The notes under the pieces were generated by a model. That model was not told the origin of the DNA, did no database searches, and saw nothing but the letters and a program-made list of their open reading frames with translations. Below, piece after piece: positions 1 to 8,162 of a stretch of DNA of 38,522 nt. Each line of letters starts with the position of its first letter. Positions within the stretch are counted from its first letter, which is position 1. A program made the translations under genes and the position numbers. The DNA is from Xenophilus sp. L33 (lineage in GTDB: Bacteria > Pseudomonadota > Gammaproteobacteria > Burkholderiales > Burkholderiaceae_C), in assembly GCF_009765735.1 (NCBI RefSeq), contig NZ_LMUW01000197.1, positions 3,970 to 42,491 of the forward strand. Direction: 5' to 3'.

Positions 1-1
1 G

Positions 2-133
2 ACCATCAAGACCCAGCGTGCGTTGCTCATGGGCAAGCTTGGCGCCGACACGGCCGCTGACCTGGGCGTGCTGGCCGAGCGGCTGCGCCAGGCGGCATGC
101 CGACAGGAGACGGCGTCCTTGACCGTTTCCTGA
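2..133 (+). CDS. LuxR/FixJ-type response regulator, C-terminal end (partial)
   Basis: Only the last 43 residues are inside the window; the gene begins upstream. The peptide starts TIKTQRALLMGKLGADTAADL, which matches the end of a LuxR-type helix-turn-helix. In FixJ-family regulators the recognition helix is followed by a 'TVK.HRA.VM.K..A.S...L' stretch and a short tail ending the protein. It would bind promoter DNA after phosphorylation of an N-terminal receiver domain that cannot be seen here. The reading frame ends with TGA at 131-133. The family call rests on this short segment only, so the signal sensed and the target genes are unknown. Confidence 0.6.
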   Translation, partial: TIKTQRALLMGKLGADTAADLGVLAERLRQAACRQETASLTVS

Positions 134-145
134 CTGCTTCCCTTA

Positions 146-164
146 AGGGCAATTCATTTGCCCT
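146..164 (+). terminator. Hairpin after the regulator gene, possible terminator
   Basis: AGGGCAA (146-152) and TTGCCCT (158-164) are perfect 7-bp complementary arms with a 5-nt loop, 13 bases after the stop codon of the regulator. No T-tract follows, so this may be a weak or Rho-assisted terminator, or an mRNA 3' stem. Confidence 0.3.
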
Positions 165-233
165 CGCACCCGATGTCATTGCGGTGCTCGTGCGCGGATG
201 ATGGCCGGGACTTCCCAATCTCCGGACGCACCG

Positions 234-1025
234 ATGAAAACCCCTGCCTCGTTCATCCCCCTTTGTGTCGCGCTGGCGGCGTCCTTCGTCGTTGCCGGCT
301 GCGCGGCGCCGGGCTCCGGCAATGCCGGCATCACCGCCTCCGACAACTCGATCGCCAAGGTCGCGAATGTCGGGTTCCTGAGCGATCCGGGCCGCCTGAA
401 GGTGCAGGCGGCCAACGGAGGCTTCCTGTGCTGGCGCCAGCCGAATGTCGACTGGCACCGCTACGACAAGGTGATGATCGAGCGCATCAAGGTGTACATC
501 ACGCCGAGTGCCACCCAGCAGCCGGTCGATCCGACCGATCTCAAGACCCTGATCGACTACTTCCATGCTGCGCTGGTCACCAACCTGAGCCAGAACGTGA
601 AGGTCGTCGACGCAGCCGGCCCCGGCGTGCTGCGCGTGCGGCTGGCGCTGACTTCGCTGGTGCCCACCAACACAGTCGACAGCCTGGCCGGCACCGCAGT
701 GCCGTATGGCTTTGCAGCCGAGATGGCCTCGGGTGCCGCCACTGGCCGGCCCGCCGGGTCAACGCCTTATATGGGCCAGACCGGCCTGGAAGCGCAGTTC
801 CGCGACGGCGCCACCGGCACCATCCTCGCCGAGTGCGCCGACACCCAGATCGGACTGAAGTACGCCGCCGACCTCAACAAGGGTGCGACCCAGGCCGCCA
901 CCGCCTGGCTCAACGGCTATGCCAGCTCCTTCGAGAGCTGGAGCTATGCGCAGGACGCCTTCAACAAGTGGTCGGCCGCTTTCGCGACGCGACTGGCCGA
1001 ACTCCGGGCGCAATCGCCACAATGA
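234..1025 (+). CDS. DUF3313-family outer-membrane-type lipoprotein
   Basis: The product is a 263-residue lipoprotein. The N-terminus MKTPASFIPLCVALAASF is a classical signal sequence followed by the lipobox VVAGC, with the lipidated cysteine at about residue 22. The mature part contains a stretch 'WHRYDKVMIERIKVYI' typical of DUF3313 proteins, which are envelope lipoproteins of unknown function. An upstream in-frame ATG at 198 would add 12 residues before the signal sequence, so the ATG at 234 is preferred. It is followed without a gap by a broken beta-barrel-like gene whose ATG (1022) overlaps this stop, which suggests one envelope-related transcript. The role is not known. The family assignment is good but from recall. 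Confidence 0.75.
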   Translation: MKTPASFIPLCVALAASFVVAGCAAPGSGNAGITASDNSIAKVANVGFLSDPGRLKVQAANGGFLCWRQPNVDWHRYDKVMIERIKVYITPSATQQPVDPTDLKTLIDYFHAALVTNLSQNVKVVDAAGPGVLRVRLALTSLVPTNTVDSLAGTAVPYGFAAEMASGAATGRPAGSTPYMGQTGLEAQFRDGATGTILAECADTQIGLKYAADLNKGATQAATAWLNGYASSFESWSYAQDAFNKWSAAFATRLAELRAQSPQ

Positions 1026-1788
1026 GGCCGCAGGGTTTCTTTCCAGGCGTGGCCTTTTCGGCGCTCGCCCTGGTCGTCCTGCCTGCCAGTGGTCAGGACC
1101 CGACGGCGGCCGGAGATGGCTGGCAGTCCGAGTTCGCTCCCTCTCTCTGTGGGGCGCGGGCGTGCGCCCGGACGTCAAGTGGGGTCCATTGCCGAGCGAC
1201 ACCGTGAGCGTGGGTTCGACCCGTCTGCTGCAGGCGGTGGGCTTCACTGTCATGGGCATCCTCGAAGCGCACCAGGGCGCCTGGGGTGGCTTCATCGACA
1301 TGCAGTACATCCGAGTGGGCGTGTCCAACCAGGTGGCCGGCGGCCTGCTGGGTGGCTACAACATCGGCTTCACCGAGGATCTACACGATGGCCGCGACCT
1401 ACGGCGCGATCGGCAGCACGTCGATCGAGGCCGACCTGCTCGGCGGTGCGCGCTATGTGAATGCGCGAACGCGCGTGGACATCCAGCCCAGCCTGCGCGG
1501 TCTCGGCGCTTCGACCGACGACACGGCCGGCTGCTGGAACGGTATTGTCGCCGTGCGGGAGACCGTGCCGCCCGTCAACGACGCGTGGTCGCTGCTCGGC
1601 TACCCGGACGCCGGCGACGGCAACGGGACCCCCAGTTGGCAGGCGATCGCCGGGGCCAGCTACCGGTATTCGGTCAGCAACTCGATCATGTTCGCTACCG
1701 GGCGCGGAGCTTCAGGCGCGACGACCAGGCGAATCTCAACAAGATGACGATGCTCGGACCCTACATCGGGTTGGGCTTCAAGTTCTGA
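1022..1788 (+). pseudogene. Outer-membrane beta-barrel-like protein, broken by three indels
   Basis: Four in-order fragments in three frames form one protein. A signal peptide (MRPQGFFPGVAFSALALVV) leads to 'GWQSEFAPSL'; then WGAGVRPDVKWGPLPSDTV to 'GGYNIGFTED'; then YTMAATYGAIGSTSIEADLL to 'YRYSVSNSIMF'; then the tail ends LGPYIGLGFKF. Alternating hydrophobic strands, 'GGARYVNARTRVDIQPSL' and a terminal aromatic residue resemble small outer-membrane porin-like barrels. The shifts can be placed. An extra CT unit lies in a (CT)4 tract at 1141-1148, a net one-base gain or two-base loss lies at about 1378, and one missing base lies at about 1694. No frame is open through, so the product cannot be made normally. 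It lies between the DUF3313 lipoprotein and the FGE-type gene. Sequencing error at all three sites is less likely but not excluded. Confidence 0.7.
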
Positions 1789-1798
1789 AAGGCTCGAC

Positions 1799-2818
1799 AT
1801 GGCCCCCGCAACCAACGCCAGCCGCACGGACGGCAGCTGCACTGCGCACAGCGCATCGCCTGCCGGCATGCTTTGGGTTCCCGGCGGCAGCTTCGTCATG
1901 GGTTCCGACGACCATTACCCGGAAGAGAAGCCGGCGCACCCGGTCAAGGTCGACGGCTTCTGGATGGACCCGGCGCCGGTCACCAACGCCCAGTTCGCGG
2001 CCTTCGTCGCGGCCACCGGCCACGTCACCTTCTGCGAGATCCCGCCGAACGCCGACGACTATCCCGGCGCGCTGCCCGAGATGCTGAAGGCCGCGTCGTC
2101 GGTCTTCATCGCGCCGCCCGGGCCGGTGGACCTGCGCGACCACTTCCAGTGGTGGCAGTTCGTCGCCGACGCCAACTGGCGCCAGCCGCAGGGCGCCGGA
2201 AGCTCCATCGCCGGCAAGGACGACCATCCGGTCGTGCACCTGGCCTGGAGCGACGTCGAGGCCTATGCCCGCTGGGCCGGCAAGTCGATCGCGACCGAAG
2301 CCGAGTGGGAATTCGCCGCCCGCGGCGGCCTGGAAGGGCTGGAATACGCCTGGGGCGACGAACTGGCGCCCGGCGGCGAGCACCAGGCCAACACCTGGCA
2401 GGGCCAGTTCCCCTGGCAGAACCTGGCCGAGGACGGCTTCGTCGGCACCTCGCCGGTGGGCAGCTTCGCGGCCAACGGCTACGGCCTGGTCGACATGATC
2501 GGCAACGTCTGGGAATGGACCGAGAGCTGGTATGCGGCGCGCCACGCCGAGCCGGCGGCGAAGTCCTGCTGCGTGCCGGTCAACCCGCGCGGCGCCGCCC
2601 GGGAGCAGAGCTTCGACCCGAACATGCCGCAGCTGCCGATCGCCCGCAAGGTCATGAAGGGCGGTTCGCACCTGTGCGCGCCCAACTACTGCCGCCGCTA
2701 CCGGCCGGCCGCGCGGATGGCGCAGCCGGTCGACACCTCGACCTCGCACCTCGGCTTTCGCTGCATCGTGCGGGTGCCCGCCGATGCCGGCCCGGCCGCC
2801 GCCCGCGGCCGTGTCTAA
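1799..2818 (+). CDS. Formylglycine-generating-enzyme (SUMF1/FGE-sulfatase) family protein
   Basis: The product is 339 residues with the FGE-sulfatase fold throughout. The N-terminal 'MLWVPGGSFVMGSDDHYPEE' leads to 'VTNAQFAAFV', 'EAEWEFAARGG', 'MIGNVWEWTESW' and a C-terminal 'KGGSHLCAPNYCRRYRPAAR'. FGE converts a cysteine of type I sulfatases to formylglycine. Its copper-binding active-site pair lies in a 'G(S/G)xxCxxxYCxRYR' motif, and here Cys293 and Cys298 fill those positions. This favours a true FGE over the many FGE-fold proteins that lack the cysteines. There is no DinB-type domain, so it is not EgtB. The ATG is 10 bp after the broken barrel gene, with AAAGG upstream as a possible ribosome site. 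No sulfatase lies in the window, so the client is elsewhere or the activity differs. Confidence 0.85.
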   Translation: MAPATNASRTDGSCTAHSASPAGMLWVPGGSFVMGSDDHYPEEKPAHPVKVDGFWMDPAPVTNAQFAAFVAATGHVTFCEIPPNADDYPGALPEMLKAASSVFIAPPGPVDLRDHFQWWQFVADANWRQPQGAGSSIAGKDDHPVVHLAWSDVEAYARWAGKSIATEAEWEFAARGGLEGLEYAWGDELAPGGEHQANTWQGQFPWQNLAEDGFVGTSPVGSFAANGYGLVDMIGNVWEWTESWYAARHAEPAAKSCCVPVNPRGAAREQSFDPNMPQLPIARKVMKGGSHLCAPNYCRRYRPAARMAQPVDTSTSHLGFRCIVRVPADAGPAAARGRV

Positions 2819-2850
2819 AGTGCCCGTTTGTCCCACCGGAGTCCCGTGTC

Positions 2851-3162
2851 ATGAAGCAGATTCCCGCCATTGCGGCAGCCCTCGTCACCGCCGCGGCCAG
2901 CCTGGCCGTCCATGCCCAGGCACCGGCGAACTCGGAAACCGACGTCATCACCAACACCAAGCCGCAACTGCGCGCCCAGGCCAGGGACAACGCCAAGCCC
3001 GACAAGCCGATCCGGCAGGCCGGCGGCGACGAGGTCAACTCGCCCGAGAGCAGCGTGGTGTCCAACACCAAGTCGGCCAATGCCGGCCAGGCCCGCATCG
3101 CCGCCCGCAATGCGAAGCATCCCAACCGTCCGCCGGCCGGCCAGGGCGGCACGCCGAACTGA
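2851..3162 (+). CDS. Small secreted protein with an internal duplicated motif
   Basis: The product is 103 residues. MKQIPAIAAALVTAAASLAV then HAQA is a clear Sec signal peptide cleaved near residue 24, giving a hydrophilic periplasmic or secreted protein of about 79 residues rich in Asn, Lys, Pro and Gln. The mature part holds two related copies of one unit: 'VITNTKPQLRAQARDNAKPD' and 'VVSNTKSANAGQARIAARNA'. Both read V-x-(T/S)-N-T-K, then QAR, then NAK followed by a proline. CCGGAG about 9 bases before the ATG can serve as the ribosome site. I do not recognise the family. It follows the FGE-type gene by 32 bp in the same direction, and a hairpin follows it. Confidence 0.7.
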   Translation: MKQIPAIAAALVTAAASLAVHAQAPANSETDVITNTKPQLRAQARDNAKPDKPIRQAGGDEVNSPESSVVSNTKSANAGQARIAARNAKHPNRPPAGQGGTPN

Positions 3163-3206
3163 AGCGCCGGCGACTCGCCGATGCAGCGCCGGGACGGCGC
3201 GCGGCA

Positions 3207-3232
3207 GGCGCCCACGGGCGCCTTCTTGCGTT
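3207..3232 (+). terminator. Probable intrinsic terminator
   Basis: A GGCGCC stem (3207-3212), CACG loop and GGCGCC stem (3217-3222) are followed by TTCTTGCGTT. The T-run is interrupted, so termination may be partial. It sits between the small secreted protein and pqiA and separates the two transcripts. Confidence 0.5.
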
Positions 3233-3243
3233 GAGCCCATGCC

Positions 3244-4641
3244 ATGAATGAAGTCCGCGGCATCTCGATCTGCGAAGGCTGCGACGCGGTCTACCGGCAG
3301 CCGGTGCTCAAGCGCCGCGAGGTCGCGCACTGCCGCCGCTGCGACACCGAGCTGGACCGCAACCGCGGCAACCTGCAGCAGCTGGTGCTGCCGCTGGCGG
3401 TGGCCAGCCTGATCCTGTTCGCGATCGCCAACCTGTTCCCGATCGTCTCGATCGAGCTGGGCGGCCGCCACAGCGAGACCACGCTGGCCGGCGCGGTGGT
3501 GGTGCTGAGCGGCGAGGGCCTGTCGATCGTCGCGGTGCTGGTGCTGGCGACCACCTTGCTCTTCCCGCTGTTCCAGCTGCTGATCCTCTGCTATCTCATG
3601 GTGCCGCTGCAGCGGGGTCTCCGGCCGCCGGGCTTCGCGGTGCTGGTGCGCATGCTGCAGACCCTGCGGCCGTGGGGAATGATCGAGGTCTTCCTGCTCG
3701 GCGTGCTGGTGGCGATCGTCAAGCTGGCGGGGCTGGCGTCGGTGATCGCCGGGCCGGCGCTGTGGGCCTTCGCCGGGCTGACGGTGCTGCTGACCAGCGT
3801 GATCTCGTTCAACCCGCGGGCCTTCTGGGAGCTGGCCTTCAACCCGCATCCGGCGTCGGTGGCGCCCGCAGGCGCGGTCGCGCGGGCGCCGGGCGGGCTG
3901 GCGATGGCGTCGGCGTCTGCATCTTCATCTGCAGTTGCCGCGACGCCGTCGTCGGGCGCCGGCGCGCTCGCGTCGTCGCCGCTGCACACCGAGCTGCATG
4001 CCCACGCGGCCAGCGGCCGCATCGTCACCGCGCACCAGCTCGGGCTGATCGACTGCCACCACTGCGGCGCCGCCTGGCTGCATGCCCATGCGGGCGAAGC
4101 CTGCGAGCGCTGCGGCACGCACCTGCGCGAGCGCAAGCCCGACAGCATCCGCCGCAGCTGGGCCTTCCTGATCGCGGCGTCGATCATGTACCTGCCGGCC
4201 AACCTGCTGCCGGTGATGATCACCCAGAGCCTGCTCGGCACCGAGCAGGACACGATCATGAGCGGCATCATCTTCTTCTGGGTCAGCGGCTCTTACGAGC
4301 TGGCGGCGCTGGTCTTCACCGCCAGCTTCCTGGTGCCGCTGTTCAAGCTGGCGGCGCTGTTCCTGCTCATCCTGCTGGCCCAGCGGCGCAGCGACTGGCG
4401 GCGCCACGAGCGCGCCAAGCTCTACCGGCTGCTGGAGATCATCGGCCGCTGGTCGATGCTCGACGTCTTCGTGGTGTCGCTGCTGGCCGGGCTGGTGCGC
4501 CTGCAGGGCTTCGCCGAGATCACTGCCGCCGCGGGCATCGCGGCATTCGCCTCCGTGGTGGTGTTGACCATGCTGTCGTCGCTCTCCTTCGATCCGCGGC
4601 TGACCTGGGAAGGCGACAACGAGCCGAAGGTCGAGTCATGA
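3244..4641 (+). CDS. pqiA: Paraquat-inducible protein A (PqiA)
   Basis: The product is a 465-residue inner-membrane protein with the duplicated PqiA architecture. Each half has a cytoplasmic zinc-ribbon-like part with two CxxC pairs (Cys10/13/30/33 and Cys271/274/287/290), followed by four hydrophobic spans. PqiA is the inner-membrane partner of the MCE protein PqiB, and the Pqi system moves lipids across the periplasm and supports envelope integrity. The two halves are joined by an unusually low-complexity Ala/Ser/Pro linker (about residues 203-255). The stop codon overlaps the pqiB start by ATGA at 4638-4641, so translation is coupled. No strong ribosome site is visible before the ATG. Confidence 0.95.
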   Translation: MNEVRGISICEGCDAVYRQPVLKRREVAHCRRCDTELDRNRGNLQQLVLPLAVASLILFAIANLFPIVSIELGGRHSETTLAGAVVVLSGEGLSIVAVLVLATTLLFPLFQLLILCYLMVPLQRGLRPPGFAVLVRMLQTLRPWGMIEVFLLGVLVAIVKLAGLASVIAGPALWAFAGLTVLLTSVISFNPRAFWELAFNPHPASVAPAGAVARAPGGLAMASASASSSAVAATPSSGAGALASSPLHTELHAHAASGRIVTAHQLGLIDCHHCGAAWLHAHAGEACERCGTHLRERKPDSIRRSWAFLIAASIMYLPANLLPVMITQSLLGTEQDTIMSGIIFFWVSGSYELAALVFTASFLVPLFKLAALFLLILLAQRRSDWRRHERAKLYRLLEIIGRWSMLDVFVVSLLAGLVRLQGFAEITAAAGIAAFASVVVLTMLSSLSFDPRLTWEGDNEPKVES

Positions 4642-6284
4642 ACGAAGAAGAAGCCGCCACCGATCCCCTGCCGCCCGGCGACCTGGCCGCGCCGCGGATC
4701 GCCCGGCGGCGCGACTGGCTGCCCTCGCTGATCTGGCTGATCCCGATCGTCGCGGCGCTGGTCGGCATCGGGCTGGTGGCCAGGATCCTGCTCAACCGCG
4801 GCCCGGAGATCACGCTCACCTTCGAGTCGGCGCAGGGCCTGGAGGCCGGCAAGACCACGGTGCGCTACAAGGACGTGCAGATCGGCCTGGTCAAGAGCAT
4901 CCAGCTGTCCGACGACCGCACCCACGTCAAGCTGCAGGTGCAGCTCAACAAGGAAGCCACCAGCTTCGCCGCCAAGGACACCCGCTTCTGGGTGGTGCGC
5001 CCGCGCCTGGACACCTCGGGCATCTCGGGCCTGGGCACCCTGCTCTCGGGGCCGTACATCGGTGCCGACGCCGGCGTGTCGAACGAATCGAGCGACGACT
5101 TCGTCGGCCTCGAAGTGCCGCCGATCATCCTGCGCGGCTCGGTCGGGCGGCAGTTCATCCTGCATGCGGCCGACATCGGCTCGCTCGACTTCGGCTCGCC
5201 GATCTACTTCCGCCACATCCGGGTCGGGCAGATCGTGGCCTACGACCTCGACACCGGCGGCAAGGGCGTGACCCTGCGCGCCTTCATCAATGCGCCCTAC
5301 GACCAGTACGTCGGCGCCAACACCCGCTTCTGGCACGCCAGCGGCGTCGACCTGCAGCTGAACGCCTCGGGGCTGACCCTGCGCACCGAGTCGCTCGCCA
5401 CCATCGTGCTCGGCGGCATCGCCTTCGAGGCGCCCGACGGCGTCGAGGGCGAGCACGTCGCGGCCGACACCGCCTTCCACCTGTCCGACGACGAGAGCAG
5501 CGCGATGCGGCCGCCGGACGGCCCGGGCCAGAACATCCTGATGTACTTCGACCAGTCGATCCGCGGCCTGTCCGTCGGCACCACGGTCGAGTTCCGCGGC
5601 ATCGTGATCGGCGAGGTGAAGTCGATCGGCGTGCAGTTCGACAGCAGCAGCCGGAAGATCCTGATGTCGGTGCTCGCGGTGATCTACCCGGACCGGTTGC
5701 GGCGGCTCGACGCCGCCACGGTCGGCGAGCCCGACACGCCGGCGCTGCGCCAGGCGCGCGTGCAGCAGCTGATGAACCTCGGGCTGCGCGCCCAGCTGCG
5801 CACCGGCAGCCTCCTGACCGGGCAGCTGTTCGTCGCGCTCGACCTGTTCCCCAAGGAGAAGGTGGTGAGCGTCGACACCAGCCGGGCGATCTGGGAGATC
5901 CCGACGGTGCCGGGCAGCCTCGATGCGCTGCAGTCGCAGGTGTCGGAGATCGTCGCCAAGATCAACAAGATCCCGTTCGAGGAGCTGGCCGGCGACATGC
6001 GCAAGACCCTGGCCACGCTCGACAAGACCCTGAGCGCCGCGGAGACCACGGTGCGCGGCATCAACAGCGACCTGACGCCGGAGCTGGCCGCGGCGCTGAA
6101 GGACGCGCGCAAGACGCTGGCCGCGGCATCGCAGACGCTGGACAACAGCTCGCCGCTGCAGCAGGACACCCGCCAGACGCTGCAGCAGCTCACCCGCGCG
6201 GCCGCGTCGATCACCGTACTGACCGACTACCTCGAGCGGCATCCCGAATCGCTGTTGCGCGGCAAACCGGAACAGAAGAAATGA
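4638..6284 (+). CDS. pqiB: PqiB-type MCE-domain intermembrane lipid transport protein
   Basis: The product is 548 residues. A cytoplasmic N-terminus is followed by one membrane anchor (WLPSLIWLIPIVAALVGIGL, about residues 28-53) and then repeated MCE domains. The repeats begin at 'ITLTFESAQGLEAGKTTVRY', 'IILRGSVGRQFILHAADIGS' and 'ILMYFDQSIRGLSVGTTVEF', each with the 'G(L/S)xxGTxVxFRGxxIGxV'-like core. The C-terminal 100 residues are helical with heptad-like leucines ('KINKIPFEELAGDMRKTL') and would build the needle that spans the periplasm. The number and order of MCE domains match PqiB rather than single-domain MlaD. The ATG overlaps the pqiA stop and the TGA overlaps the pqiC start, so the three genes form one operon. 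Confidence 0.95.
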   Translation: MNEEEAATDPLPPGDLAAPRIARRRDWLPSLIWLIPIVAALVGIGLVARILLNRGPEITLTFESAQGLEAGKTTVRYKDVQIGLVKSIQLSDDRTHVKLQVQLNKEATSFAAKDTRFWVVRPRLDTSGISGLGTLLSGPYIGADAGVSNESSDDFVGLEVPPIILRGSVGRQFILHAADIGSLDFGSPIYFRHIRVGQIVAYDLDTGGKGVTLRAFINAPYDQYVGANTRFWHASGVDLQLNASGLTLRTESLATIVLGGIAFEAPDGVEGEHVAADTAFHLSDDESSAMRPPDGPGQNILMYFDQSIRGLSVGTTVEFRGIVIGEVKSIGVQFDSSSRKILMSVLAVIYPDRLRRLDAATVGEPDTPALRQARVQQLMNLGLRAQLRTGSLLTGQLFVALDLFPKEKVVSVDTSRAIWEIPTVPGSLDALQSQVSEIVAKINKIPFEELAGDMRKTLATLDKTLSAAETTVRGINSDLTPELAAALKDARKTLAAASQTLDNSSPLQQDTRQTLQQLTRAAASITVLTDYLERHPESLLRGKPEQKK

Positions 6285-6928
6285 AGCGACTCCCGTCTCT
6301 CGCCTCGCTGCTCTTCGTGGGCGCGCTGCTGGCCGGCTGCGCCGGCGAGCCGACCCGCTTCTACACGCTCGCGCTGCCGGTGCAGGTGAAGGCGCAGCCC
6401 GGCGGCACCGGCTCGGCGGCCAACGTGCTGCCGGCGCCGCTCTTCGTCGAATTCGCGCCGCTCGGCGTGCCCGACCAGCTGGCCCGGCCGCAGTTCGTGG
6501 TGCGCCACCCCGGCGCCGACGCGAGCGCCAAGGTGGAGGTGCTCGAGGACTACCGCTGGTCGTCGTCCTTCGACCTCGAGCTGCGCGACGCGCTCGCCAA
6601 CGGCGTCGCCCGGCGGCTGGGCGCGGTCAACACCACCGTCTCGGGCCGCACGCAGGGCCAGCAGGCCTGGCGCATCTCGCTGCAGGTGCACGGCTTCGAT
6701 TCGATCCAGGACCAGCAGGTCGACATGAGCATCACCTGGTCGATCCAGCGCACCGACGGCGGCCCGTCCAGCACCTGCGAATGGTCGGCCAGCGAGCCGG
6801 TCGGCAAGGGCATGGACGCGCTCGCGCAGGGCGCGCAGCGGCTCACCGCGCGCGCCGCCGACGCGATCGCCGGCCACGTCGCGGCGCTGCAGGCCCGCAA
6901 GACACCGGATTGCAAGGCGGCCGCCTGA
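6281..6928 (+). CDS. pqiC: PqiC-type outer-membrane lipoprotein
   Basis: The product is 215 residues. The signal sequence MKRLPSLASLLFVGALLAGC ends in the lipobox LLAGC (lipidated Cys20). 'EPTRFYTL' right after the lipobox is the hallmark of the PqiC/YmbA (DUF330, ABC-transport auxiliary) family. PqiC forms a ring in the outer membrane that docks the PqiB needle. The gene overlaps pqiB by ATGA (6281-6284), confirming the operon pqiA-pqiB-pqiC. Length and order are as expected. Nothing is broken. Confidence 0.93.
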   Translation: MKRLPSLASLLFVGALLAGCAGEPTRFYTLALPVQVKAQPGGTGSAANVLPAPLFVEFAPLGVPDQLARPQFVVRHPGADASAKVEVLEDYRWSSSFDLELRDALANGVARRLGAVNTTVSGRTQGQQAWRISLQVHGFDSIQDQQVDMSITWSIQRTDGGPSSTCEWSASEPVGKGMDALAQGAQRLTARAADAIAGHVAALQARKTPDCKAAA

Positions 6929-6962
6929 AGCTCGGGCGGCGGCATCCAGAAGGAGACCTGTC

Positions 6963-8060
6963 GTGACCTCCATCGATCCCCAAGGCCGTCGCGGCCTCCT
7001 GAAGGCGCTGGCAACCGCGCCGGCGTGGCCGGCGCTGCTGGCGGCGTCGGGCATCGCGGGGCTGGCCGGGCCGGCACGGGCGCAGAGCCCGAGCGCCTCG
7101 GGCACCCTGGCGCCGGCGGCCGACCCCTTGCCGTCGTGGAACGACGGGCCGGCCCGGCAGGCGATCCTCGACTTCGTGCGGGTCACCACCGACCGCGGCA
7201 GCCCGGGCTTCGTCGAACCGCCGGAGCGGGTCGCCACCTTCGACCAGGACGGCACCTTGTGGGTGGAGCATCCGATCTACAGCCAGGTGATCTTCTGCCT
7301 CGACCAGGTGCCGGCGCTGGTCAAGGCCAAGCCCGGCCTGGCGCAGGTCGAACCCTTCAAGACGGTGATGAGCGGCGACCTGCAGGCGATCGCGAAGCTG
7401 CCGCCACAGCAACTCGAGAAGCTGCTGGCGGCGACGCTGACGGGCATGAGCACCGACGAATTCCAGGCCCAGGCGGCACGCTGGATCGCCGCCGCCCGCG
7501 ACAAGCGCTGGAACCGGCCCTACACCGAACTGGTCTACCAGCCGATGCTGGAGGCGATGCGCTATCTGCGCGCCAATGGCTACAAGACCTGGATCGTCAC
7601 CGGCGGCGGCCAGGACTTCGTGCGCGTGTTTTCCGAGTCCGTCTACGGCGTGCCGCCGGAGCAGGTGGTCGGCAGCGCCGGCGGCACCAGCTTCGGCTAT
7701 GCGCAGGACGGCAAGCCCTTCCTCACCAAGCAGCCCAAGCTGCTGCTCAACGACGACAAGGCCGGCAAGCCCGAAGGCATCCACATGATGATCGGGCGCC
7801 GTCCGCAGGCCGCCTTCGGCAATTCGGACGGCGACTGCCAGATGCTCGAATACACCATGGCCGGCGACGGCGCCCGGCTCGCGATGCTGGTGCTGCACGA
7901 CGATGCCCGGCGCGAATACGCCTACGGGCCGGCCCAGGGCCTGCCGCCGACCAAGGTCGGCGCCTTTTCGCAGGCGCTGCACGACCAGGCGCAGAAGGAC
8001 GGCTGGCGCGTGATCAGCATGAAGGACGACTGGAAGCGGGTCTTCCTGTTCGACAGCTGA
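6963..8060 (+). CDS. Exported HAD-superfamily phosphatase
   Basis: The product is 365 residues, read from a GTG codon with AAGGAG about 9 bases upstream. The N-terminus 'GRRGLLKALATAPAWPALL' to 'GPARAQS' looks like a Tat-type signal (twin arginine, Ala-rich core, AxA cleavage site). HAD motif I is 'TFDQDGTLW', with nucleophile Asp94 and acid/base Asp96. Motif II is 'WIVTGGGQDF', and motif IV is 'AFGNSDGDCQM'. This set is typical of phosphoserine-phosphatase-like HAD hydrolases, here probably periplasmic. The substrate cannot be read from sequence. It lies 34 bp after pqiC and may be co-transcribed with it, but it is more likely a separate unit. A 102-bp gap follows before the next gene. Confidence 0.85.
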   Translation: MTSIDPQGRRGLLKALATAPAWPALLAASGIAGLAGPARAQSPSASGTLAPAADPLPSWNDGPARQAILDFVRVTTDRGSPGFVEPPERVATFDQDGTLWVEHPIYSQVIFCLDQVPALVKAKPGLAQVEPFKTVMSGDLQAIAKLPPQQLEKLLAATLTGMSTDEFQAQAARWIAAARDKRWNRPYTELVYQPMLEAMRYLRANGYKTWIVTGGGQDFVRVFSESVYGVPPEQVVGSAGGTSFGYAQDGKPFLTKQPKLLLNDDKAGKPEGIHMMIGRRPQAAFGNSDGDCQMLEYTMAGDGARLAMLVLHDDARREYAYGPAQGLPPTKVGAFSQALHDQAQKDGWRVISMKDDWKRVFLFDS

Positions 8061-8110
8061 GTTCCGAGGCAATTGCAGCCAGTGCATCGATAGCTGCTTG
8101 ACAATGCATT

Positions 8111-8124
8111 GGACTAAAGAGTCC
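8111..8124. promoter_or_regulatory. Inverted repeat upstream of the hydroxylase gene (possible operator)
   Basis: GGACT (8111-8115), AAAG, AGTCC (8120-8124) is a perfect 5-bp-arm palindrome 39 bases before the ATG at 8163. A consensus TTGACA lies just upstream (8098-8103), but no well-spaced -10 is evident. The size and symmetry would suit a TetR-like dimer. No regulator gene lies beside it. Confidence 0.35.
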
Positions 8125-8162
8125 GCTGCCACAAGAATCGGCCGCATCAAGGAGACAAAGAC

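Noticed and set aside
1799..2818. EgtB (ergothioneine sulfoxide synthase) for the FGE-fold protein
   Set aside because: There is no N-terminal DinB-like domain or HxxxHxE iron site, and the FGE cysteine pair is present.
4422..6242. 606-residue minus-strand open frame
   Set aside because: It is antisense to pqiB. The product is an Arg/Asp/Val/Gln-rich composition typical of GC-rich shadow frames, with no motif.
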